DNA from: Pleurocapsa sp. PCC 7319
GTDB taxonomy: Bacteria; Cyanobacteriota; Cyanobacteriia; Cyanobacteriales; Xenococcaceae
Assembly (NCBI RefSeq): GCF_000332195.1
Contig: NZ_KB235922.1
Location: forward strand, 1,054,001-1,118,000
DNA length: 64,000 nt
Direction: 5' to 3'
In this document: positions 27,427 through 35,057 of the stretch, piece after piece
Position numbering within the stretch: position 1 is the stretch's first letter
How the letters are laid out: each line of letters opens with the position of its first letter
Notes under the pieces: model-generated
What the model saw: the letters and a program-made list of their open reading frames with translations, nothing else
Database searches by the model: none
Told to the model about the DNA's origin: nothing
Translations under genes and position numbers: made by a program

Positions 27427-28509
27427 TTACATTGATTTCAAACCTGTTAACAATTCTTGTTGGGCAGTAAATGCCAGATTACAGATCGATTCTTGCCAGT
27501 CAGGGCGATCGCTATAAAAAGCATTTAGCATATTTTGTTTAATCCTTTGAGCTTGCTGAGTGTTAAAGTCTCCATATGCTTGTAGCCAATGATCGGCTCG
27601 CAGAGCATTAAAAACTTCTACTTCTGTTATGGTGCCAAATTCATAGGCAGCAGCAAGACAATTTGATTGAGTCAATTTATTTTGTAGTGCTGCGATGAGA
27701 GTTCCTTGAGGATGATAAGGAGCAACGGAGTTAGCTGAACCAGTAATTACTAATTTATTTCCCCAAACTGCCGTCGCTAAATTCTCTGTTTCCCCAGTAT
27801 TAGCGGCAAGACTCATTAATTGACCGGTGGCATATTGTCCTAAACCAGTGTGATAGTCAAGCAAACCCACTGCCTGCTTATTCTGCAAATATTGATTGAT
27901 TATTTGGCAAAAGACTCGATTTGACCAAGTAGGAACTTCACCACCATAAAAAGGTGCGTACCAATAGTGATATTGCCCTTGGGCTAAAGCTTCAATGTGA
28001 GAGGATGATTGAGATAAGTACTCAACAATTTGATTTAGAGTTTCAACTTGAGTTTCTTCTGTCCATTCTGGAGGCACAATCACCTCGGATAAATCATCAT
28101 AAAGGGAATTGCTGGGCAATGGCTGCTGAAAATCTCGAAAATTTCGATTCAGATCTACTCCTTCTTCATTTACCCGTCTAAGATGACTCATGCCCCAGGG
28201 ATTTAGCCCATGAATCATTATGATTGCCAGATTGCGATCAGCTTGACGATGCCAGCCTGTTTGAATTGAACTTACTTGGATACCCGAACCACAATATCCC
28301 TCTATTCCATGAGTTCCAGATACTAAGACTATTACTTTTTTGGCTGCTAGATCGCCAAACCAAGCTAAATCAACATACAGTTTTTCGCCCGCGATACCTC
28401 TCAAGGAATGTTGCCATGATTTGACGAAGGTTGCTCGCTCGGCACAGCAAGCCATGAAATTATCACGGGCTTCTTGATAAGAGTGAGCAAAATAATTGCT
28501 GTATTGCAT
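27427..28509 (-). CDS. DUF2817-family (M14-like) zinc peptidase or amidohydrolase
   Basis: A 360-residue protein of the DUF2817 group, related to zinc carboxypeptidases. The metal site is recognised in VSGTHGIEGYCGSG (H67, E70), with the substrate-binding RRVNEEGVDLNRNF, a later histidine in LLDYHTGLGQYATG, and a glutamate in AAYEFGT. There is no signal peptide, so it is cytoplasmic. Substrate unknown. It converges with the phytase-like gene with only 25 bp between the stops. Confidence 0.8.
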   Translation of the reverse strand: MQYSNYFAHSYQEARDNFMACCAERATFVKSWQHSLRGIAGEKLYVDLAWFGDLAAKKVIVLVSGTHGIEGYCGSGIQVSSIQTGWHRQADRNLAIIMIHGLNPWGMSHLRRVNEEGVDLNRNFRDFQQPLPSNSLYDDLSEVIVPPEWTEETQVETLNQIVEYLSQSSSHIEALAQGQYHYWYAPFYGGEVPTWSNRVFCQIINQYLQNKQAVGLLDYHTGLGQYATGQLMSLAANTGETENLATAVWGNKLVITGSANSVAPYHPQGTLIAALQNKLTQSNCLAAAYEFGTITEVEVFNALRADHWLQAYGDFNTQQAQRIKQNMLNAFYSDRPDWQESICNLAFTAQQELLTGLKSM

Positions 28510-28841
28510 TAGCGGATAATTGATGATGGTGACTATCTCCTACAGCGAAGGTAGATTGCTCGGCAAAAACCCTACTGTCATCTCCCAATCATATTCACCT
28601 AGCATTTCGGATATTACTTAAGCAATATGTTGCTGAGTAAGTAGCTCCACCTAATAAAACGTCTAATAGAACAGTAAAAAAATTGAAGATGATTCTCCCT
28701 AATCCCTAACCCCTATCACCTAACCCCGATCTTAACCATTCCATGTTTAATAAAGTGGATCTACTTATCAGGAGTTTCGAGTTTCGAGTAATTGAGCAGA
28801 GAACGCTTAAACTCAATTACTCATTGCTAATTACTTATTCA
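28510..28841. other. Repeat-bearing gap between the DUF2817 and ycf45-like genes
   Basis: The 332-bp gap holds the 128-bp MITE-like unit at 28639-28766 and a pyrimidine-rich run of CCTAATC/CCTAACC units inside it. I see no gene or RNA. Confidence 0.6.
28639..28766. repeat. MITE-like element with 22-bp imperfect inverted ends
   Basis: The left end (28639-28660, AAGTAGCTCCACCTAATAAA...) and the reverse complement of the right end (28745-28766, AAGTAGATCCACTTTATTAA...) agree at 17 of 22 positions. No coding capacity. A deleted relative lies at 10188-10222. Confidence 0.55.
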
Positions 28842-30599
28842 TTAAGCAGGATATATTCTCAGGCGGCGATTAGGCTCGTCACCAAAGCTATCGGATTGTA
28901 AACGGTAATGCTCGATCAGTTCATGCTGCATTTTCCTTACTTTTGCCGATCGCGGTAGTAATTCTACTGGTTGTCCTTTGGGAATCACAATTTGCTCTAC
29001 GGCTAGTCTAGCTTCTTCTAAGGCTTCTATTTCGTCATCATTTCCAGCCTTGCTAAACAATCGTAAATCAGTTGGTTCGGGAATATTCGGATCGTCTAAA
29101 TTTAAGATTTGGCGAAAAACCCGAGTAACTTGAGGAATCGTATTTGATTTGACCGTATAAATTGGTATATGACGGTCTTTAGCAATATTGCGTAACTTGG
29201 AATGATGTTTGATCTGCGATCGCAATGCTACTACTGCATCCGCTTCGTCTAAATCTTTGGTTAACATCACTGGTAAATCTAATACCTCAATGACCTGATC
29301 CAGCTGGGAGCGACCAATTCCATAAGCATAAATATAAACAGGCCAATCTTCTCCATTGGGGCCAGGAGTACGAATTTTTTGACTATTGGGGTCTTGAGTC
29401 CGCCAAGACCGTTCTAGCATCCTCTCAAATTCTGAATTACCTCGTTTAGATTTCCCTCCTTGAATCGATACGGGAGTCATTTTCCCCGATGCTCTTAAAC
29501 CTTGGGGATGTAATGGAGTAACTGCCGTAGTATTGTTGTTTGTGGCTAAAGGTTTAAAAGATGGCTGAGAGTCTTCATGAATAATTGTCACTTCACCACT
29601 GTCATCCACAGTTCTAACCTGAGCGGGAGGTTCAATACCTCGTAATAGTGTATCTATGGTAGCTGCTACATCATCATGAACCACCCAACGCTGCCTTTCG
29701 AGCATTTCTACAGCAATGGCGAAGGTTGGTGGTGCTTTTCTTTCTAAAACGGTTTTCTGGGTTCGACGACGGCGGGCTTCGTCATCTCCCAAGGTAACGC
29801 TTTGGATCCCTCCTACCAAATCAGACAGGGTAGGGTTCTTAATTAGATTCTCAACAGTATTCCCGTGAGCCGTACCTACGAGCTGCACTCCCCGTTCAGC
29901 AATAGTTCTGGCGGCCATAGCCTCTAGCTCTGTACCGATTTCATCAATAACAATTACTTCAGGCATATGGTTCTCAACCGCCTCGATCATCACTTGATGC
30001 TGTAGTTCGGGACGAGCTACCTGCATTCTACGAGCGCGACCTATAGCAGGGTGAGGGATATCACCATCTCCTGCAATTTCGTTAGAAGTATCGATGATCA
30101 CCACTCGTTTTTCGAGATCATCTGCTAAAACTCTGGCAATTTCTCGAAGGGCGGTAGTTTTCCCTACACCGGGGCGACCTAGCAATAGAATTGATTGTCC
30201 TGTTTCTACTAGATCGCGGATCATCACAATCGTACCGAAAATTGCTCGTCCAATACGGCAGGTTAGACCAATAATTTCTCCAGTACGATTACGAATGGCG
30301 CTAATGCGATGCAGAGTTCGTTCGATTCCTGCGCGATTATCAGTGCTAAACATCCCTACACGGTCAATACAGTGTTGAATCTCTGCCTTGGTTACAGGTT
30401 CATCACGAATATAGGTAACGCGATCGCTAAAACGGGCCTCAGGTAGTCTGCCAAGATCCATAACTACTTCAATCAGGTTTTTGCTATCCTGCTGAAGATT
30501 TTCTTCTAACTTAGAGCGAATCGAATCGGGAAAAATGGTGAGTAACTTATCCAGGTTATCGGTAATTTGCATCCGATGGGAAGGTATTTCTGACTGCAT
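28842..30599 (-). CDS. ycf45: Ycf45-like AAA ATPase with R3H domain
   Basis: Cyanobacterial homologue of plastid Ycf45, annotated as an R3H-domain single-stranded nucleic-acid-binding protein. Residues about 90-320 form a SpoIIIAA/PilT-like ATPase with Walker A GRPGVGKT (141-148) and Walker B VIVIDEIG (215-222). A low-complexity linker (about 340-400) is followed by a second conserved region (DWPVYIYAYGIGRSQLDQVIEVL). The last 65 residues carry the R3H domain (KGQPVELLPRSAKVRKMQHELIEHYRL). The role is unknown; ATP-driven action on RNA or DNA is inferred. It lies downstream of ldpA on the same strand, separated by a repeat-filled 141-bp spacer. Confidence 0.88.
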   Translation of the reverse strand: MQSEIPSHRMQITDNLDKLLTIFPDSIRSKLEENLQQDSKNLIEVVMDLGRLPEARFSDRVTYIRDEPVTKAEIQHCIDRVGMFSTDNRAGIERTLHRISAIRNRTGEIIGLTCRIGRAIFGTIVMIRDLVETGQSILLLGRPGVGKTTALREIARVLADDLEKRVVIIDTSNEIAGDGDIPHPAIGRARRMQVARPELQHQVMIEAVENHMPEVIVIDEIGTELEAMAARTIAERGVQLVGTAHGNTVENLIKNPTLSDLVGGIQSVTLGDDEARRRRTQKTVLERKAPPTFAIAVEMLERQRWVVHDDVAATIDTLLRGIEPPAQVRTVDDSGEVTIIHEDSQPSFKPLATNNNTTAVTPLHPQGLRASGKMTPVSIQGGKSKRGNSEFERMLERSWRTQDPNSQKIRTPGPNGEDWPVYIYAYGIGRSQLDQVIEVLDLPVMLTKDLDEADAVVALRSQIKHHSKLRNIAKDRHIPIYTVKSNTIPQVTRVFRQILNLDDPNIPEPTDLRLFSKAGNDDEIEALEEARLAVEQIVIPKGQPVELLPRSAKVRKMQHELIEHYRLQSDSFGDEPNRRLRIYPA

Positions 30600-30653
30600 T
30601 TAAAAATAGATCTTTGGCTAATAAATATTAATTGGTAAGAATATTCAAAAAAA

Positions 30654-30745
30654 AGCTAGTAGCTAATGGCTAATGGTGAAGCACTTGCGTTGGGCGGGTT
30701 CCCCGACTTGAGCAAAGTGCTGAACCCGAAGGGCTAATGGCTAAG
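30654..30745. repeat. Heptad array split by a pseudoknot-like palindrome
   Basis: AGCTAGT, AGCTAAT and GGCTAAT (30654-30674) resume as GGCTAAT and GGCTAAG (30732-30745) after a 57-bp GC-rich insert. The insert holds two interleaved perfect pairings: AGCACTT (30680-30686) with AAGTGCT (30715-30721), and GGGTTC (30696-30701) with GAACCC (30722-30727), in the order a-b-a'-b'. The right heptads run into the ldpA stop codon. Confidence 0.65.
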
Positions 30746-31841
30746 ATATTTTTTTAATTTGGCTGACTAATTGGCTAGCCATCCCAACAGCTTGCCCTAA
30801 TAGCTCTATGTCCTGTTCTAGCTTTAAATTAAGCTGGTTCATTGGTCGATTTATAGTTAAATTTAGTTGTGTATTTTGCAGTCCAGTTATTTCTAATTTA
30901 GCTAATATTGGCGATAAAATACCACGAGCATAGCTACCATAAGCTACTCCAGAGACAGAATTATACTTAGAGCGCAATTTTTGGGGCCGCAGCATATTTT
31001 CCTGTCTGAGTTTTTCTACTGTATAGTCGTTAGTTCCCCCAGCAAGCTGAACATGTCCAGGCAGTTTCGCCTGTAAAACTTTCTGGGCAAAAGCGATCGC
31101 GGCATGGGTTGTTCCCCTCCCGATATCTCCACTCATAGAGCGTCCATCAGTTTGCCAAATTAGAGGGCAAGGTAAGGGACTAATTAATTCATAGAGCGAT
31201 CGCAAATAATCGATAATATTTGGCGCGTCAGTACAGCTAATCGCCAATAACTTAAGCCGCCCAACTATAGGGGCAACATTCTTCCATACTCTTAGGAAGT
31301 CATCATGATGCCCCGCCTGAGTATGTATCTCAATTGCATCTATGGTCATCGATTCAATCCAAGGTACAACTTCCTTAGGACTGGATACGAAAGAACGAGT
31401 ACCAATTAATTCTTCTGGACAAATTGGTACACAGCGACCACAACCATAACAAAGATCATCTATAACCCCACCAAAGTTAAAATTGATCGCCTCAGCAGGG
31501 CAAACCTGAACACAAGGTTGCGGACAATCACTAGGACATTGATTTAAATCAAACTCTGCCTTACGAAAATGAGGATCTTCCCCATCACTAATACTGACCA
31601 TTAACCAGGGCAAAGTATTGAGATTAGATTTTTCTTGTAGTTTTTGGGCTATGCTGATACCTTCCTGAGCAGCAGCAATCACAGCAGGATCGGCAGCTAC
31701 ATCGATGCAGTCAGCTCCAGCCAGACTATAAGCTAAAGCCAAACTGCGAACTGCAGGAAGATGCTGATAGCTGGCACCGCAAATTAACTTGAACCAGCTA
31801 CCATCCAACAATGAATGTAAAGGGTCTGATTGAACTCTCAC
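30741..31841 (-). CDS. ldpA: LdpA, light-dependent-period circadian input protein
   Basis: LdpA carries iron-sulfur clusters and, in Synechococcus elongatus, feeds light/redox state into the KaiABC clock, changing period with light. Two ferredoxin-like cysteine sets are visible: C102, C106, C110, C114 and C131, C134, C137, C141 (CYGCGRCVPICP). The N-terminal HLPAVRSLALAYSLAGADCIDVAAD and the C-terminal LdpA-specific region (RPQKLRSKYNSVSGVAYGSYARG) identify the family. The start is GTG at 31839-31841. Its stop codon is formed inside a heptad repeat. No kai gene is present in the window. Confidence 0.9.
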   Translation of the reverse strand: MRVQSDPLHSLLDGSWFKLICGASYQHLPAVRSLALAYSLAGADCIDVAADPAVIAAAQEGISIAQKLQEKSNLNTLPWLMVSISDGEDPHFRKAEFDLNQCPSDCPQPCVQVCPAEAINFNFGGVIDDLCYGCGRCVPICPEELIGTRSFVSSPKEVVPWIESMTIDAIEIHTQAGHHDDFLRVWKNVAPIVGRLKLLAISCTDAPNIIDYLRSLYELISPLPCPLIWQTDGRSMSGDIGRGTTHAAIAFAQKVLQAKLPGHVQLAGGTNDYTVEKLRQENMLRPQKLRSKYNSVSGVAYGSYARGILSPILAKLEITGLQNTQLNLTINRPMNQLNLKLEQDIELLGQAVGMASQLVSQIKKIS

Positions 31842-32007
31842 TCTTACATCCTAATGTTTTGTCTGTCATTAGTGTTAGTTTTTTTGCCGCTGACAAGTTA
31901 TTATCTACTCGTACAATTATTGAAACATAAAGGTACTATAGATTGCAATCTACTGTTCCGGATCACCTAAATTCACTACTTATCCTTCATCCTTCATCCC
32001 TCCAAGG

Positions 32008-32628
32008 CTATCCTGTAATCGCGTTGAGTAATACCTCTGCTAAAGTTAGACCCCCCATATCATCGATGGTAATGGTATCGACAATATCAAATTTCGCTCC
32101 GGCTGATTCTAACTGGTCGTCTAAAGCTTTGAGAAATTGGGTAGCTTTGCGATCATTTCCCACTTGAATTAGAGAGATACCCAGTTCTTCGTCCCGATCT
32201 ATTTGGCGGGAAGCTTCAATAATCACACGCATTACAGCCTTATAATCATCTGGCTCCCCATCGGTAATCACCAAAATAGTCTCGCCATTGACTTTAGCTT
32301 GTCCTGCGGCTTTGCGTTCAAAGTAATTATTGACTGCATCAGACAGGACGCTGGCTAAATCAGTACGTCCCATAGGATCATTTTCCGCATAAATACTACT
32401 GACCTTATCGGCAGTAACATTATCATAACGACGGAAGCGACCAGAAAATAAATAAACTGTAATGCCATCAGGATCGATTTTTTCACACTCTTGCGCTAGA
32501 GCCAGGGTAGATTCTTGAGCAGACTTCCAACGAGTTTTCCCCTTTGGACGGTCATTAATCGACATACTGCCGCTTTTATCAATAATTAGTGTATAGTCGC
32601 GATCTTCGACAATAGAGCTTTCCACCAT
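32008..32628 (-). CDS. VWA-domain protein (TerY/metal-binding von Willebrand A type)
   Basis: Stand-alone von Willebrand factor A domain of 206 residues. The metal-ion-dependent adhesion site is intact: DKSGSMS (D17, S19, S21), a threonine in MGRTDLASV and an aspartate in VITDGEPDD. There is no signal peptide, so it is cytoplasmic. Such proteins in bacteria often work with AAA ATPases or tellurite/stress clusters, but no such partner is next to it. Function unassigned. Confidence 0.82.
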   Translation of the reverse strand: MVESSIVEDRDYTLIIDKSGSMSINDRPKGKTRWKSAQESTLALAQECEKIDPDGITVYLFSGRFRRYDNVTADKVSSIYAENDPMGRTDLASVLSDAVNNYFERKAAGQAKVNGETILVITDGEPDDYKAVMRVIIEASRQIDRDEELGISLIQVGNDRKATQFLKALDDQLESAGAKFDIVDTITIDDMGGLTLAEVLLNAITG

Positions 32629-32746
32629 GATGTCACTATCTCATTTTTTGTGCTGATTTTCTTCATCCAGCCTATTACAAGGTTTGGCTCAACTGCCAAA
32701 AATCACGAATTTTCATAGATTTTTTTAAGATCAATTTAATTAGTGC

Positions 32747-33469
32747 TCAAATTGATTTTAATGCCGCTTGTTGTGCTTCAAGTAATTCTTTAATTCCTGT
32801 TTCGGCTAAATCGAGCATCTGGTTTAATTGCGATCGCGTCATACTATTTGACTCTGCTGTACCTTGGATCTCAATTAACTCTAGCTTGCCATTCATAACT
32901 ACATTCAAGTCCACATCTGCTGCGACATCTTCTGGGTAGTCTAAATCTAAAAATGCTTCTTGCTCAATCAGTCCCACTGAAACAGCGGCTACTGGTTCTA
33001 GTAAAGGCGATTTCTTTAACTCTCCTGCTGCAATTAATTTATTAATTCCATGAGCTAAAGCAACATAGCTGCCTGTAATTGATGCAGTACGAGTTCCGGC
33101 ATCAGCTTGGATGACATCGGCATCAATCGTAATCGTTTTTTCACCTAATACTTTTAAATTGATTGCTGCTCTCAGGCTGCGTCCAATTAAACGCTGAATT
33201 TCCTGAGTACGTCCCGAAAGTTTGAGCAACTCTCGTGGATGGCGACTAGAGGTCGCTCCAGGCAACATTCGATATTCTGCTGTTAACCAACCTTGACCAC
33301 TGTTAAGCAAAAATTTGGGGACTTTATCTTCAATACTTACAGTACAAAGAACTTTAGTCTTACCACACTCAACAATCACTGATGAAAGTGGATTGTCAAT
33401 AAAATCTAATTCAAACTTGTGGGAACGAAGTTGATTGGCTCGGCGATTATCTGCACGATTCCAGGACAC
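32747..33469 (-). CDS. rph: Ribonuclease PH
   Basis: Phosphorolytic 3'-5' exoribonuclease that trims tRNA 3' ends. Family features are complete: [15 protein letters not shown] near the start, the phosphate-binding [33 protein letters not shown], the [23 protein letters not shown] core and [18 protein letters not shown]. The start is placed at a GTG (33467-33469). It gives 240 residues, the usual family length, with AGAGG four bases upstream; a TTG at 33508 would add 13 unrelated residues. Nearest neighbours are unrelated. Confidence 0.92.
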   Translation of the reverse strand: MSWNRADNRRANQLRSHKFELDFIDNPLSSVIVECGKTKVLCTVSIEDKVPKFLLNSGQGWLTAEYRMLPGATSSRHPRELLKLSGRTQEIQRLIGRSLRAAINLKVLGEKTITIDADVIQADAGTRTASITGSYVALAHGINKLIAAGELKKSPLLEPVAAVSVGLIEQEAFLDLDYPEDVAADVDLNVVMNGKLELIEIQGTAESNSMTRSQLNQMLDLAETGIKELLEAQQAALKSI

Positions 33470-33810
33470 AATACCTCTACCAAATTGATTCAAAATGAAA
33501 TATTGCAAATAATAACTGAAAGGTGATCAATAATTTACAAGGTTGATATAGTTCTTAACCAAGTTAAGCTTAAAATTAAAAGTCATTTGCAATTCTAATT
33601 GATCGGATTGATATTATACTTAATTGTTGCAACTTTTCGCAAAAATGAGCCAATCGTAATCGATATTCACCAAGATTGTTTATCATTATTTAAGATTTTT
33701 AAAATTATCTTCCAAAGTCAATTTTTGATTATATGGTGTAAATAGCTAAGGACAGTTTAAATAGCAGTCCTTGTTAAAAAATAACTTTCACAAGAAATTG
33801 TTTAGAAATT
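33470..33810. other. Gap between rph and a small membrane protein gene
   Basis: AT-rich divergent promoter region of 341 bp. A short AAGGAC/GTCCTT dyad lies at about 33747-33771, but no gene, RNA or mobile repeat was recognised. Confidence 0.5.
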
Positions 33811-34092
33811 GTGTCTAATTTTTTCCTTTCTCTATTTCTTGCTGCTTCCATGAGTTTTGCTGCTCCAGTCGTTCTCATCGGGTTTATGCTAGGTTGTTTA
33901 AACATAAGCAGCTATGTACCTGGTTTTTGGGATTTAAGTAATCAACTCTCTCTTCAGATTTTGGATTTCTTAGCTGTTTTTGGTAACGGAAAACCGATTC
34001 AAGGTATTTTAACTCTTGGTTTTACAGTCAGTATTGTGGGTATCTCATTAGATGCTTTGAATTTTTATCGCTATCAAAGTCTTAGAGATTAA
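33811..34092 (+). CDS. Small conserved-type membrane protein
   Basis: Protein of 93 residues with two or three hydrophobic segments (SLFLAASMSFAAPVVLIGFML at about 6-28; ILTLGFTVSIVGISLDAL at about 66-83). The GTG start at 33811 gives an N-terminus that runs straight into the first helix; an internal ATG 13 codons on is the alternative. The type is typical of small cyanobacterial membrane proteins of unknown function. I assign no function. Confidence 0.6.
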   Translation: MSNFFLSLFLAASMSFAAPVVLIGFMLGCLNISSYVPGFWDLSNQLSLQILDFLAVFGNGKPIQGILTLGFTVSIVGISLDALNFYRYQSLRD

Positions 34093-34158
34093 TAATTTTA
34101 GTTGTTAGCTATTTAGATACTTGATTTCAATTAGCTTAGTTGGGACTAAATGGTTTTC

Positions 34159-34179
34159 AGCTATCAGCTTTTAGCTCTT
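34159..34179. repeat. Tandem AGCTNNN heptads, three units
   Basis: AGCTATC, AGCTTTT and AGCTCTT in tandem, 66 bp after the small membrane protein gene. Confidence 0.6.
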
Positions 34180-34224
34180 AGTCATTTACCTTTTTTTTAA
34201 AAAAATATATTAATAGAAAAATTC

Positions 34225-34356
34225 ATAGCGGTTCTCAAAGTTCTCAAATAAGTGAGGTATAAATATAAACTTAGTCAAAAACCTGAAAACCCCTATTCTC
34301 TATTCCCTATTCCCTGACTCCACCAAGGTGTATCTCATTAATACGAGAACCGCTAT
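34225..34356. repeat. 132-bp MITE-like element bounded by TA
   Basis: Perfect 12-bp inverted ends, ATAGCGGTTCTC (34225-34236) and GAGAACCGCTAT (34345-34356). If the outer TA is read as a duplicated target, the unit runs GCGGTTCTC...GAGAACCGC between TA dinucleotides, the pattern of IS630/Tc1-type elements. No coding capacity. Confidence 0.6.
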
Positions 34357-35057
34357 AAACTTTAATGAGCTATTTTATTTCTGGAAAATTTTAAACTTAC
34401 AATTGCTATTCGCGATCGCAGACTTTACTTTCTATAAATTCATTCTAATTACTTATTAAAGTTAGTTTAAAAATAGGCAATTAGAATTGAATCAAGCTAA
34501 AAATTTCATGACCTCTGAGAATAATACGAAAGACTTTTCTAGTAGTCTGCCAATTTTGTTTTGATGGATGCTAAAAAAGTTCGGAATTTGAAGTTATAGG
34601 TTAGTTCAGAGTCGAAAGATTTACCCCTCAATTTAAACTTGTTAGAGTACTAGTTGACCTCTTGAAAATAGGTCAGTATATTCACTGCTGACAAAAGTCT
34701 TTCAATATGTAAGTTTATATTAAACTGCTAATTTATACAGTTTTAGGGTAATTTCTTTTATTCAAATTCCAACTAGATAGTCCCAACGAACTGCGGAGAT
34801 TCTCTCCATGTTGAACTGATAACAATGATATTGAAATAGCCTGAGATAAACAAGTAGGGCTTGATTTAAACTGTATGTTACTTAACTAGACGGCGAGAAG
34901 TTGAACATTTCTTCTCAGTCGAATTTTGTGTGCAATCAATCGTAATTACCCAGTTAGCAGTTTTGACAATTTAACTTGAATCCAAACCGACCAAAGTTTT
35001 ACTTGGTAAGACATTTGGTCATTATAAGCTGTAAATTTTTATGGAGAATGTCAAATC

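Larger units (their letters stand above)
34093..35057. other. 965-bp non-coding region upstream of the beta-repeat protein gene
   Basis: This is the longest gap in the window. It holds a heptad array (34159-34179), a 132-bp MITE-like unit (34225-34356), a GAGAAG/CTTCTC dyad at 34895-34916, and a single CGCGATCGC octamer near 34411. The rest is AT-rich with no frame or RNA that I can support. The promoter of the large repeat protein must lie in its right half. Confidence 0.6.

Noticed and set aside
33747-33771. AAGGAC/GTCCTT dyad as a terminator
   Set aside because: No T run follows in either direction and no gene ends just before it.
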